Position numbers and translations under genes: made by a program. Under the pieces are notes generated by a model. It did not search any database. It saw nothing but the letters and a program-made list of their open reading frames with translations, and had not been told where the DNA came from. Below, one piece after another: positions 26,969-35,821 of a stretch of 64,000 nt of DNA (its first letter is position 1; each line of letters opens with the position of its first letter). Origin of the DNA: CAVYXZ01 sp963772595 (GTDB taxonomy: Bacteria > Chloroflexota > Anaerolineae > Aggregatilineales > Phototrophicaceae); assembly GCA_963772595.1 (NCBI GenBank), contig CAVYXZ010000015.1, positions 62,001 to 126,000 on the forward strand, read 5' to 3'.

Positions 26969-28003
26969 TTATTCGACGGTCTCCATCGCAATCGTGTAAT
27001 CAATCGAGTAGAGATCATCGGAGAAGAAGTTCGGATGCACCACCAGCCGCACGGTGCCCGTGCCGGTTGCTGTGTAATCCCAGGCGACGCGGGTCGCGTG
27101 CTGGGCTTCGACATCCGGGGTGAAGAAGCGGTCCGAATCGAACAGTTCCAGCTTGACGCCACCTTCATCATCCGGCATGGGGGGGATCGTCACGATAAAG
27201 CGGTAGGTCGTCCCAGCGGTCATATCGACGGTAAAGACCTCGGTGCCGACCTGGCCTTCGCCATCGCCCAGGGTCATCGCCTGCGGCTCCGCACTGAGAT
27301 AGAGCGCGTCGGTCGCCTCGACATTCAGGTCCACCGGCGCTGTCACCGGGTCGTCGCCGTAGGCCAGGCTGACCTCGATCAGATTCATGCCGGTTGCGGG
27401 CAAAACCACCCGGCGCAGCAGGGCACTGTCGTCCGGCCCATCGTCGTCATCCGTCTCGATCTCCTGGCCGTCCACACCCGCCAGCCGCAGCCGCACGTCC
27501 TCATCGCCCTGGCTGGTCGCAGAAATATCGACGACTGCGCCTTCGACCCCATCCAGCAGCGCGTACACTTTCAACGAGCCACCGCTGGCCGGTTCGAGGA
27601 CGGTCGAGCCGCTGTTTTCCAGCACGGTCGGCGTAACGACATCGACCTGGAGCGTATACGCGCCGGTGTCATCGCCGTAGCCCTGGTCAGCCAGGATGTC
27701 ATAGCTGCCGTCCTCCGGCACGACAAAGGCCAGCAGCGCGTTGGGATAATCGCCGCTGTCGTCGTCCGAAGCCAGTTCGGTTCCATTTTGCTCGACACGG
27801 ACCAGCGAATCGATCTCGTCCGAGGTCATGCTGATAATCATCAGTTGGCCTGCGCTGGCGTCAATGCTGTAGCTGACCGGTTGGCCTTCAAAAGTGCCTT
27901 CAACCGGCGTGCCGGAGCTTAAGGCCTCCTGTGCTGCAACGCCTGCGGTCAGGGCGATCAGTGACAAAACGGCTGCTGCCAGAATCACAAAACGTCTGTG
28001 CAT
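26969..28003 (-). CDS. Secreted protein with two PPC-like beta domains
   Basis: A 344-residue protein with a signal peptide (HRRFVILAAAVLSLIALT, cleavage after GVAA). The mature part has two or three beta-sandwich segments of the bacterial pre-peptidase C-terminal type, each with an acidic loop (ASDDDSGDYPNALLAF and ETDDDDGPDDSALL) that could bind calcium. No enzyme domain is present, so it may be a surface or matrix protein. The start is fixed by GGAGT upstream of ATG 28003. A terminator follows. A related layout opens the SH3 protein at 59364. Confidence 0.72.
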   Translation of the reverse strand: MHRRFVILAAAVLSLIALTAGVAAQEALSSGTPVEGTFEGQPVSYSIDASAGQLMIISMTSDEIDSLVRVEQNGTELASDDDSGDYPNALLAFVVPEDGSYDILADQGYGDDTGAYTLQVDVVTPTVLENSGSTVLEPASGGSLKVYALLDGVEGAVVDISATSQGDEDVRLRLAGVDGQEIETDDDDGPDDSALLRRVVLPATGMNLIEVSLAYGDDPVTAPVDLNVEATDALYLSAEPQAMTLGDGEGQVGTEVFTVDMTAGTTYRFIVTIPPMPDDEGGVKLELFDSDRFFTPDVEAQHATRVAWDYTATGTGTVRLVVHPNFFSDDLYSIDYTIAMETVE

Positions 28004-28131
28004 TTTTCTGTACTCCTTAAGTTGTAGGTTCAAACAGGCATTGTCATTATCGCATGGATGTGGGCCGTAAAGTATTGACATCCGGCTCGTGCAGCCCCAC
28101 ATCAGACCGATTTTTACGAGAATTTATCAAA

Positions 28132-28160
28132 CAAAAAGCCGGAGCGTTTGCCCCGGCCTT
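28132..28160 (-). terminator. Rho-independent terminator
   Basis: Arms GCCGG / CCGGC around an AGCG-rich loop with a T-rich tract (CTTTTTG) on the minus strand, just past the stop of the P-domain protein at 28182. Confidence 0.65.
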
Positions 28161-28181
28161 GTGATTGCATCTGATGTTTTT

Positions 28182-29242
28182 TTAGATGCCGTTGTACTGG
28201 CTGTCGCCGCCGCGGTGATACCACTGCCAGGAGCCACCGTTCACGTGGATTTCCAGCCGGTCATCCACCAGCGTGCCATTCTGGTCGTAGATATTGACCT
28301 GGTAGACATCCGCGCCGTTGTTGCTGTGTAGATAGTAGACGGTCACCGTCCAGCCATCCGCGATCCGCAGTTCGTCACATCCATCGGTGCGCTGTCCGGG
28401 CTTAAAGTCGTCGGGTCAAAGCGGCCGACCAGATGGCAGCGGGTGTCGCCGTCGTACATGGGGTAGCAGTTGGCGAAGACCTGGTACATGTCGTCCTTGC
28501 CCTCGAAACCGCTGACGCCCATGCCGTTGGTGTTGTACCATTCGGTGTCGCAGACATCGCCCATCTTGCTGCCCCAGCCGTCTTCCTGGTCCGGGTTGTA
28601 GTCGTAGGGGCAGTTATCACGGTCGCCGGAGATGCCATCGCCGTCCGGGTCTTCGTTGACCGTCTGGACAACAGCGCTAGGTGGAGGTCCTGATACTGCA
28701 GCTACCATCGAAAACCAGCGACCAGGAGTTCAGTGTACCTGTGGCAGTTGATCCGGTATCATAGACGGTTATAGTCCATGTCCCGAATGCATTCTGACCA
28801 TCGAAAGCGCTCAAAGCGTTGTTGGGGGTGTAGGATGACCCTGTGGGCGGGTTCGCATTCTCGACAGACCCATTCCCAGATTCATCGTCTAGTGTAGTGG
28901 TAATGTTTTGACCGCCGAAACCACAAGAGCTGTCGGTTGTTCATGGCCGATCAATGAGCGTGACCGTCGTCGTAGCAGGAGAAGTCAAGGTCACTCGGAT
29001 GTCACCTACCCAGTCATGAGAGATATTCAATCCTAGGTTAGGTGCCGTTAATGTGAACGATCCGGAACATTGATTGTGCTAATACTGAACCATTGGTTGT
29101 TGCCTGGCACGCTCCCCAGAACGTCAGGGATGGCGACTCCAGGTGAGCCAGCTGTAGTTATAGGGTGCGCGCTCACGCATGGCGCACCATCAGGCCAGTG
29201 CAGTAGGGCCATAATTATTAAGACGAGAAACAGCTTTCGCAT
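28182..29242 (-). pseudogene. Secreted P-domain / thrombospondin-3-like protein, several lesions
   Basis: The minus strand opens with a signal peptide (MRKLFLVLIIMALLHW). One frame over, from about 29055, a proprotein-convertase P domain is read: NISHDWVGDIRVTLTSPATT, then LIDRP, an in-frame TGA near 28941, and CGFGGQNITTTLDDE ... GTWTITVYDTG. A further frame has DPDGDGISGDRDNCPYDYNP, a calcium-binding thrombospondin type 3 repeat, and after another shift near 28415 the end is CDELRIADGWTVTVYY to a stop at 28182. The whole would be about 350 residues. At least three frameshifts plus the TGA make this the most damaged reading in the window, apart from the GT at 29415. Likely a surface protein when intact. 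Confidence 0.55.
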
Positions 29243-29414
29243 ATAGCAAGTCCCGAGGGTTATGAGATTAACGTTATATTAATCTTATATGTGTAATTTC
29301 AATCGTAGATTACGATAATCTTTCGCTGGACTTCAGGAGGATTTCAGCACAAATTACGGCGTACCGGTTGCGCAGTCCGGGCAGTTGTATACACTCTAGG
29401 CACAGGCTGAGGGG

Positions 29415-30644
29415 CTACAGATAGCGCTGTACGATCTCCGATCGAGCTGCTGCGCGCGGTGGCGCATGGTGTGTTCTTTGAGGACGCGCGCGCGGGCCGC
29501 CTCGCCCATGCGCTGGCGTTCGCGTCGTGGCGAGCAGGTAGCGGTAGCGTTCGATGGCTTCCTCGGTGGAGTTCACGACGATGATCTCTTTCTCCGGCTC
29601 GAACCACAGGTCCAGGCCTTCGTAAGGGTTCGCCACCACACAGGCCCCCATGCTGCTCAGTTCGAAGGGCCGCGAGGAGGAGGAGCCGTAGACGCTGGCG
29701 TGCGCCCGGCGGGTGATGCACAGGTTGATCTTGCTGCGGCAGGCGTATTCGCGCAGCTTGCTGAAGCTCAGGTAGGGCAGCGTCTCCGCCCGGCCCAGGT
29801 CGCCCAGCTTGGTCCCGCGCACGGCGAAGCGGGCCTCCGGCAGGGTCTGCGAGGGCTGCGTAATCATGGCGTCGATCCACTGGCGCCCGGTATTCGCGCC
29901 CATGCCCGTAAAACATCAGGTCGAGGTCCTGCGCGGGCACGCTCACCGGGCTGAAGACGTCAGTATCCACGCCGTAGAAAATCGTATGCACCTCACGCGC
30001 GCCGAGTTCCTTGAGGTACTTTTCGCCGCCCAGACTGTTGCTGATAAAGGCCGTGTACTCCGCCGGGTTCGCTCCCTGGTAGATGCGGAAGCCCGACGCG
30101 AAGCCGGACATGTTGGGCAGGCTGGCGGGCACGTCGCCATCGTAGTAGATGACCGGCTTGCCATGTTTGGCGATGAGCGCTTCCGGCACGCCGACCAGAT
30201 GGTTCAGCGGCACGGTCAGGATGATCACGGCGTCAATGTCCGGCTGCTGCGTCAGAATGCGGTCCAGGTGGCGGTGCCACAGCGGCGCGACGGTCGTTTG
30301 CGCAAAGCGGCGCACCAGTTTATCCGAGCGATGGCGTTTTCGGCAGTTCTTCGGGGCACAGCCGCCGTGCCCTCGCATCGCCCGGATTCTTCTAATTGGA
30401 CCTGCGGTTTTTCGCCGCCGAATTGACGGTAGACATCGCGCAGGGCCTTGAAGGCATCGCCCTGCCACTGGGCCGGGTTGGATTCGGCGCGCCACCACAG
30501 CGACTCAATCGCCGGACCCTGATAGGGCGTGGCGATCACATCGACGCCGACCTCATACAGCGCCTTGAGCAGCTGCCACCAGGCCGGGGTCGCGCTAAAG
30601 GGCTGGGTCAGGTCCAGCGAGGCACAGACGATCAGCAGTTTCAT
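29415..30644 (-). pseudogene. CgeB-like family glycosyltransferase, multiply frameshifted
   Basis: Pieces of one glycosyltransferase are spread over the frames. The N-terminus (MKLLIVCASLDLTQPFSATP) gives way near 30380 to other frames; the middle has GKPVIYYDGDVPASLPN and VHTIFYGVDTDVFSP, and from about 29905 MGANTGRQWIDAM ... SMGACVVANPYEGLDLWFE, the nucleotide-sugar-binding part. Near 29525 it shifts again (EAARARVLKEHTMRHRAQQL) and the end EIVQRYL lies in yet another frame. Several junctions are fixed by dropping one base (a G in CGGGCATGG near 29905). The family transfers sugars to proteins or lipids in the cytoplasm. Confidence 0.6.
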
Positions 30645-30649
30645 GGCAG

Positions 30650-30786
30650 GTCAAGTTCAAGAGAAAGGTCAAAAGAAAAAGATTCAACGCAAAGGCGCAA
30701 AGGCGCGAAGAAGGGCAAGGGCAGGCCTGACTGTAGGGACACGGCGCGCCGTGTCCGGCGAAAACAGAAGATTCGACGCAGAGATT
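30650..30786. repeat. Composite dispersed repeat (family B plus family A)
   Basis: Family B piece with ATTCAACGCAAAGGCGCAAA (30681-30700) continues into AGGCGCGAAGAAGGGCAAGG, followed 13 bases later by a family A palindrome (30733-30756; arms GGACACGGC / GCCGTGTCC). A second B-like scrap (GATTCGACGCAGAG) follows at 30770. The same two modules are paired at 37112 and at 61149. Confidence 0.75.
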
Positions 30787-31239
30787 TCATGCCGTCTCCT
30801 GGAGTTCTGCGCGGACCTTCATCAGGATGCGGCCCAGATGATTTTCGCCGAGCCACTCGTTGCTGGTCGAATTCCACACCGCGCCATAGAAACGGTCGTT
30901 CCAGGTGTTACCTTCGATGAGCGGCGCATCCCCGGTCGCCCGTAGTTGGTCGCCTAATTCGGGATAGCGCGTGAACTTCTGACGCACCAGCGACTCCATA
31001 ATTTGTAGGCTCACGTCGAACCAGTCGTCGCGGCGTTTGAGCCTGCGGCCCAGGCGTTTGGCCGCGCCCGGCGTTTCGGCTTTCCGAATGGTGCGGCGCT
31101 GGTCGAAATCATGCGTTTTGGCGGCCTGAAAAGCATGTTCCACGGTCGGATAATCGACGCCATCCAGTTCGACAACCGCGTCGTAGAAGTTGGAGAGAAA
31201 GGCATAGTCGCCCCGGAAATCAGCAATCGCGTCCGCCAT
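30787..31239 (-). CDS. NADAR family protein (YbiA/DUF1768-like)
   Basis: A 150-residue NADAR protein. Family motifs are visible: GDYAFLSNFYDA near the start, TVEHAFQAAK, AKRLGRR and LIEGNTWNDRFYG, then the GRILMKVRAEL helix. NADAR proteins act on N-glycosidic bonds; YbiA-type members process riboflavin intermediates and others remove ADP-ribose from guanine in DNA. Which applies here cannot be read. In the window it is one of two proteins tied to ADP-ribose-like chemistry, the other being the TIR protein 11 kb away. ATG 31239 follows a G-rich site. Confidence 0.88.
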   Translation of the reverse strand: MADAIADFRGDYAFLSNFYDAVVELDGVDYPTVEHAFQAAKTHDFDQRRTIRKAETPGAAKRLGRRLKRRDDWFDVSLQIMESLVRQKFTRYPELGDQLRATGDAPLIEGNTWNDRFYGAVWNSTSNEWLGENHLGRILMKVRAELQETA

Positions 31240-31254
31240 CACGCCCCCTGATCT

Positions 31255-31350
31255 TGCTTTTTTCTGCGATTCCCTGCGTCAAGGCTTTTGACCTTGTTCT
31301 TCCTCTGCGTCTTTGCGCCTTTGCGTTGAATCCTTTGACCTTGACTTTGC
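31255..31350. repeat. Dispersed repeat family B, two partial copies
   Basis: TCTGCGTCTTTGCGCCTTTG (31302-31321) followed by CGTTGAATCCTTTGACCTTG (31322-31341); a degenerate first copy (CCTGCGTCAAGGCTTTTGAC) precedes it. Orientation is opposite to the copy at 30681, so the two flank the NADAR gene in inverted orientation. Confidence 0.7.
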
Positions 31351-31351
31351 A

Positions 31352-32963
31352 TCACGCCCCCTCGAAAAGCCGCAGCAGCTTGAGCGCCACTTGCAGGTTC
31401 AGGCGCGTGGCCGGGTCCGAGAGGTCGCAGCCGCAGATCTCCTTGATGCGCTCCAGGCGGTAATTGAGCGTGCTGCGGTGGATCGTCAGCGCTTTGGCCG
31501 TCTGGACGCTGTTGCCGCCCTCGTCCAGATAGGTCTCCAGCGTGTGGAAGAGATCGGCCTGCTGCTCCTCGGTGAGCTGGCGCAGACAGGGCGCGTAGGG
31601 ATTGCTCGCCAGGCTGTCCGGCCCGGCATGGTAGAGCGCGTGCAGATAGCCCAGGTCGGCGAAGTGAGACCGTTCGGGCCGTGCTGCGCAGGCGCTGCGC
31701 GATTTGCAGCGTCTCCTGGCACTGCTGGTAGGCCAGCGGGACCTGTTCGGCGCTGTGCTGCCGCGCGCTGACGCTGATGCGCAGCAGGTCGCCATTGGCC
31801 TCGGCCAGAATCGTGCTCGTGACCGCCTCGAGATCCAGATCGCCCTGGGCCAGCATCGTCACCTGCCCGGCGAACTGCCCGGCCACCAGCGGCCAGTTGT
31901 GACGTGTAATGAGCCGGTTGACCCGCCGGTAGATTTGCAGCGGTTTGGGGTCGCGCTGTTCCTCGATGACCAGCAGGTAGAAAGGCTGGCTGAGATCGAC
32001 GCCGAAGCGCAGCGCCTGGTCGGCCAGGACGGCTTCGCGCTGCCCGTTCTCGCCCTCGATCAACTGGGCCAGGAAACTGCCTTTGAGCGAGGCTTCCGCG
32101 TTTTGCACCGCCTGCTGGTGCAGAATCATCAGGGCGGCAATCGTCGCGCCGCTCTCAATCGCCATGTGATCCAGATCGTTCAGGGGCCGGTCGTCGGCGA
32201 TGATCCAGACGAAGCCGTAAATGACGCCCTGCACCACAATCGGCGCGAGGATGCGCTCCATCTCCAGGCCGACATCCGCCTGGGCCGGGATAAAAACGGA
32301 CCGCAGCGTCCGGCGAATCTGGCCCAGGAAGCCGCGATCTTCCAGCGCCTGCACCAGACGCGGATCCGTGCGGCCTTCGCTGAGCGTGTAGCGCCGTGCC
32401 TCGTCGAAGGCTTTAATGTTGGCGCTCGCCAGGGCCTCGAAGCGTTCGGTCTCGATGCTGATCGACTGCCCCAGCAGGTCCGCCAGGGTATCGGCCAGGC
32501 CTTGCAGATCGCCGCCGTCGAGCACCAATTGAGTCAGCACGCGGTGGATGTTCAGCGCGCGTGAGACTTTCGCCATGTTCTCCTGCGCGATGCGCTCGTT
32601 GACCGTGCGCGCCACGTCGATGAAGCGCAGGTTGAAGGGGATTTCGATCAGGGGCAGGCGGTTCTGCTCCGCTACCGCGATCAGATAAGCCGGGGCATGG
32701 TCGATGTTGCGGCCTACCGCCAGCGCCATCGCCGCCACGCCTTTTTCGGCCAGGTCCTGGATATAGGCGCACTGCCCGGCTTCATCCGGCGGCAGATTGA
32801 TGTAGGTCGTCAGGATCAGTTCGCCGCCGTTGAGCCAGCGCGCGGCATCCGGCACGCCGACGACATGGACCCAGGAGACGACTTTCCCCAGATCATCCCG
32901 CCCGGCGACGACCTGCGCGCCCTGGAGCGCATCTATTGCGAGGGTTTCTGCGACTGTGAGCAT
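31352..32963 (-). CDS. PucR family transcriptional regulator (frameshifted near C-terminus)
   Basis: The N-terminal PucR domain (MLTVAETLAIDALQGAQVVA; GELILTTYINLP), a GAF-like middle (IVVQGVIYGFVWI) and a CdaR GGDEF-like part are in one frame. Near 31685 the frame slips by one base; the other frame gives SHFADLGYLHALYH and the HTH_30 DNA-binding end TAKALTIHRSTLNYRLERIK, stopping at 31352. Total about 537 residues, normal for the family. PucR proteins activate purine or other catabolic genes in response to metabolites. The adenine deaminase of the window is 29 kb away, so no direct link can be claimed. Confidence 0.85.
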
Positions 32964-33116
32964 GGCCCCAATCCCGGCAAAAAGTCAGCGCTTCATTTTA
33001 TCATGGTGGTCAGGCGCAGCAAGCCGTTAAATCCTCGCTGAGGGCGCTCGTAGATTGATCCCAGCAGCGCTTTTCTTAATGATTCGGCTCAAAAAGGGTG
33101 GAGAATATGACATTTG

Positions 33117-33219
33117 TCACACATAGAGTGTGAAATATCGCACTTATCACTTAGTTATCAGATCAATTCACGACTTATTAATAAATCTCTATTGTTGACA
33201 ATAATTGTCGTAGTATAGT
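33117..33219 (+). promoter_or_regulatory. Inverted-repeat-rich control region of the archaellin-like gene
   Basis: The 304-base gap 32964-33267 holds no gene. It contains CACACATAGAGTGTG (33119-33133) and the perfect palindrome GACAATAATTGTC (33197-33209) overlapping a TTGACA, followed by TATAGT at 33214. Spacing of TTGACA to TATAGT is only 13 bases, so the true promoter elements are uncertain, but the palindromes look like regulator sites. Confidence 0.4.
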
Positions 33220-33267
33220 GAATTCATCTGATGACAACGGTAAATTAACAAAGGCAGGTACATCAAA

Positions 33268-33867
33268 ATGCTCAATATCCGTAAACTTCACCGCAGCGAA
33301 AGCGGCCAGGCTGCCCTGGAAAACGCCATCATTCTGATCGCGTTCATCGTCGTTGCCTCTGTCTTCGCTTTCACCATTCTTTCCGCTGGCTCATCCTCCA
33401 CCGAAAAAGGTGAGCAGGCCATCTACGAAGGTCTGGAAGGCGTCCAGTCTTCAATGAACGTTAAGGGCGCGGTCATCGCCAAAGGCACCGGCAGCGGCCC
33501 CACCCAGACCGTCACCGACGTCGTCTTCACCCTGGCTCTGGCGGGCGGCGGCGAACCGGTTGACCTGACCACCGTCGCAGGTGATCGCGCGGTCGTGATC
33601 GGCTATCGTGACGGCACGACCCTCGATGCCGACGTCCCCTGGGACAGCACCTTCATCATCAACAATGACAGCGGCGCAACCGCCGACACCCTCCTGGAAG
33701 AGGGCGAGCTGGCCGAGATTACGGTCCACCTGAGCGCGGCGACTCCCGCGATCGCCCTGGGTGCCAGCACCGAGTTCACCCTGGAAGTGAAGCCCCCGAC
33801 GGGTGCCGTGCTGACCTTCACCCGCACGACCCCCGCTTCGGTCGAACCGGTGATGGAACTACGGTAA
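33268..33867 (+). CDS. Archaellin-like (archaeal flagellin-type) filament protein
   Basis: A 199-residue protein with a type IV pilin-like class III signal: a short basic leader (LNIRKLHRSESGQ) before a hydrophobic helix (AALENAIILIAFIVVASVFA). The helix end and next part (STEKGEQAIYEGLEGVQSS, then VIAKG) match the N-terminal pattern of archaeal archaellins, and the tail is a Thr/Val-rich beta domain, as in archaellin D1. Archaella-like genes are known from some Chloroflexota. It is single here, with its own promoter region and terminator, and no prepilin peptidase or FlaI/FlaJ-like genes nearby. A pseudopilin or Flp-type pilin is the alternative. Confidence 0.72.
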   Translation: MLNIRKLHRSESGQAALENAIILIAFIVVASVFAFTILSAGSSSTEKGEQAIYEGLEGVQSSMNVKGAVIAKGTGSGPTQTVTDVVFTLALAGGGEPVDLTTVAGDRAVVIGYRDGTTLDADVPWDSTFIINNDSGATADTLLEEGELAEITVHLSAATPAIALGASTEFTLEVKPPTGAVLTFTRTTPASVEPVMELR

Positions 33868-33937
33868 GTGAGCATGGGAACGGTTCGTCGCCAATCGCGC
33901 TAGCGGGCCGTTCCCCACTCAACGTATAATAGTCTAC

Positions 33938-33969
33938 AGTCCCTTAATGAAGGGGCTTTGTTTTTTTTG
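33938..33969 (+). terminator. Strong rho-independent terminator after archaellin-like gene
   Basis: Stem AGTCCCTT / AAGGGGCT with loop AATG, then CTTTG and nine T. It isolates the archaellin-like gene as a single-gene unit. Confidence 0.88.
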
Positions 33970-34009
33970 TAAAAGATAACCAGCATATTAGAGAAGGAAT
34001 GCTCATCAT

Positions 34010-34390
34010 TTGACTACAGAAGCGAATAAAGTTGTGGTTCGACGTTATATCGAAGAAGTTATTAATCAGGGTCATCTTGATTTAATCGATACCTTCTTTG
34101 CGCCGGAGATGCGTGAGAAGGTCAGAGGCTTTTTGACCAATGCCGATAATCCCTTCCCGGATGCACAGGAGGCGATTCAGGACATCGTGGCCGAGGGCGA
34201 CAAAGTCATGGTCCGCTGGCTGTTCCGGGCCACCCATCAGGCTACGTTCAGGGGCATTCCCGCGACCGGCAAAGCCATCGAAATCAGCGGCTATGGCATC
34301 TACTATTTGGAGAACGAACAGATCACCTGGGATACGATCTGTATGGACTGGCTGGACGCGGTGCGGCAGTTGGGCGGAACGATTTCTTAA
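34010..34390 (+). CDS. SnoaL-like (ester cyclase) family protein
   Basis: A 126-residue NTF2-fold protein: EANKVVVRRYIEEVINQGH and DTFFAPEM at the start, then GDKVMVRWLFRATHQATF and GIPATGKAIEISGYGIYY, all typical of SnoaL-like polyketide-cyclase relatives. Most bacterial members have no known substrate. The start is TTG at 34010 with GAAGGA upstream; the nearer ATG is out of frame. It lies between the archaellin terminator and the TetR promoter, so it seems to be a separate unit. Confidence 0.8.
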   Translation: MTTEANKVVVRRYIEEVINQGHLDLIDTFFAPEMREKVRGFLTNADNPFPDAQEAIQDIVAEGDKVMVRWLFRATHQATFRGIPATGKAIEISGYGIYYLENEQITWDTICMDWLDAVRQLGGTIS

Positions 34391-34415
34391 CGCCGGATTG
34401 TTCCTCATCAGGAAC

Positions 34416-34459
34416 TTGACAGGATTCTGAACCACGTATATAATCAGAACAGTGTTCGG
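34416..34459 (+). promoter_or_regulatory. Consensus sigma-70 promoter with TetR operator, copy 1
   Basis: TTGACA (34416-34421), a 17-base spacer and TATAAT (34439-34444) match the consensus exactly. The palindrome CAGAACA-G-TGTTCGG (34445-34459) covers the transcription start. The same operator recurs at 35120 and 35775, which suggests that TetR represses itself and both downstream genes. A GTTCCT/AGGAAC inverted repeat (34400-34415) precedes the -35 box. Confidence 0.85.
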
Positions 34460-34465
34460 AAATTG

Positions 34466-35104
34466 ATGAGTGTTAAAACAGCAATGGCGAAACGCAATGC
34501 CCGCGAACGGCGGCATGAACGCACCCGCGACGCGATCCTCTCGGCGACGATGGACCTGATCGTCGAGAAAGGCTTCAACAATCTGTCGCTGCGTGAGGTA
34601 GCCCAGCGGGTCGATTACAGCCCGGCAGGTCTCTACGAATACTTCGGCAGCAAGGATGAACTGATCGCTGCCGCCTGCATCGAGGGGGATAAGGCCCTGG
34701 GCGATTATCTGCGCCTGGTGGATCAATCACTGCCCCTCGACCAGTACCTGATCGAACTGGGATTGGCCTACGTGCGCTTCGCCCGCGAACGAACCAACAC
34801 CTTCACTTTTCTGTTCACAGCCCGCACGGTCGAAACTCAGAGCGTGATCACTGGGCTGGCCGAGGCGGTCAGTCACGAGGACAGCTTCGCCATCCTGCTC
34901 AACGCGATTCAGCGCGGGATTGATACGGGCTGGATCCAGCACGGCGAAGGCTACAGCGCGATGGACATCTCCTACAGCCTGTGGGCGATGGTGCATGGTA
35001 TGGCGACACTGCAATCGACTTACCTGCAAAGCTGGGATCATGACTTCGCCCATGCCGACCGCCGCGCCATTGAGACTTTCGTCAAGGGCATGACGAGCCG
35101 CTAA
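34466..35104 (+). CDS. TetR/AcrR family transcriptional regulator
   Basis: A TetR repressor of about 212 residues. The N-terminal helix-turn-helix is seen as TRDAILSATMDLIVEKG ... LSLREVAQRVDYSPAGLYEYF; the rest is the ligand-binding helical domain. An operator overlaps its own promoter and identical sites precede the DUF4188 gene and the MFS gene, so all three form a regulon. Such a set commonly handles a drug, dye or lipophilic metabolite. ATG 34466 is taken; 34484 (MAKRNARERR) is also possible. Confidence 0.93.
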   Translation: MSVKTAMAKRNARERRHERTRDAILSATMDLIVEKGFNNLSLREVAQRVDYSPAGLYEYFGSKDELIAAACIEGDKALGDYLRLVDQSLPLDQYLIELGLAYVRFARERTNTFTFLFTARTVETQSVITGLAEAVSHEDSFAILLNAIQRGIDTGWIQHGEGYSAMDISYSLWAMVHGMATLQSTYLQSWDHDFAHADRRAIETFVKGMTSR

Positions 35105-35119
35105 TTTTTTCGTCTGCGA

Positions 35120-35134
35120 CCGAACAATGTTCGG
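35120..35134 (+). promoter_or_regulatory. TetR operator, copy 2
   Basis: A perfect 15-base palindrome CCGAACA-A-TGTTCGG, 30 bases before the start of the DUF4188 gene. It is the most symmetrical of the three sites. Confidence 0.85.
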
Positions 35135-35164
35135 AATATGAACCGGGTTAGAAAGGGAGAAAAG

Positions 35165-35659
35165 ATGGCTGAGCAAATCTACAAGGGGCGTTACACGGCT
35201 GAGATGGAGGACTCCTTCGTCGTCTTCCTAATCGGATCGCGCTTCAACGACTGGAAAATCTGGAAAGTGCGCTGGGCGGGTCAGGCAATGAACGCCATGC
35301 TGGAGAACTTGCAGGCGCACCCTGAAAAGGGCTTCCTGGGCGGCGAGAGCTTCTTCCGCTTCTCGCCCATCACGAGCATTCTTGTCTCGTACTGGCGTTC
35401 GTTTGAGGACCTGGAGCGCTTCGCCCACGACAAGAACGACCCGCATCTGGAGGCCTGGCGCGAGTTCAACCGGAAGGTCGGCAGTGACGGCAGCTTCGGT
35501 ATCTGGCACGAGACCTACAAAGTCGAGGCCGGGGCTTACGAAACGCTCTACGGTAACATGCCGGTTTTCGGCCTGGCGAAGGCCTCTAAGCATATCACCG
35601 TCGCCGGTCGCAACGAGACGGCACGGGGCCGGATTCGGCAGCCGGAACTGGTCCGCTAG
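35165..35659 (+). CDS. DUF4188 family (monooxygenase-like) protein
   Basis: A 164-residue protein of the DUF4188 type, a dimeric alpha/beta-barrel fold resembling small heme-free monooxygenases and fungal biosynthetic proteins. Conserved stretches are YKGRYTAEMEDSFVVFLIG, LGGESFFRF and DLERFAHDKNDPHLEAWREF, with GIWHETYKV near the end. Substrate unknown. AAAGGGAG precedes ATG 35165. A TetR operator lies just upstream and an exporter gene follows, so it probably modifies the compound sensed by TetR; that is inference. Confidence 0.8.
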   Translation: MAEQIYKGRYTAEMEDSFVVFLIGSRFNDWKIWKVRWAGQAMNAMLENLQAHPEKGFLGGESFFRFSPITSILVSYWRSFEDLERFAHDKNDPHLEAWREFNRKVGSDGSFGIWHETYKVEAGAYETLYGNMPVFGLAKASKHITVAGRNETARGRIRQPELVR

Positions 35660-35692
35660 TGGCATGACACCTACCTGAGGGCGCAAGAAAGA

Positions 35693-35750
35693 AGCGGGGT
35701 GCAGGGGATGGAATTCCCTGCCGGGGTGTGGGGCAGCGCCCCACAGGACA
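35693..35750. repeat. GC-rich hairpin repeat (family D), one copy
   Basis: GGGGTGCAGGGGATGGAATT with CCCTGCCGGGG, then the hairpin TGGGGCAGCGCCCCA (35729-35743). The form resembles dispersed hairpin elements, but only one copy is in the window. Bases 35660-35797 hold this element and the third operator. Confidence 0.45.
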
Positions 35751-35774
35751 ACACCGCCGTTTTTTTAACCTTGA

Positions 35775-35789
35775 CCGAACAGTGTTCAG
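35775..35789 (+). promoter_or_regulatory. TetR operator, copy 3
   Basis: CCGAACA-G-TGTTCAG, one mismatch from perfect symmetry, 33 bases before the start of the MFS gene. Confidence 0.82.
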
Positions 35790-35821
35790 AATTCTAAGTG
35801 CGTGTGGAAGGGATGAAGATC

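Noticed and set aside
31239..31351. C-terminal extension of the PucR protein in the first frame
   Set aside because: This reading runs through repeat DNA as basic filler; the alternative frame gives the proper HTH_30 ending and stop at 31352.
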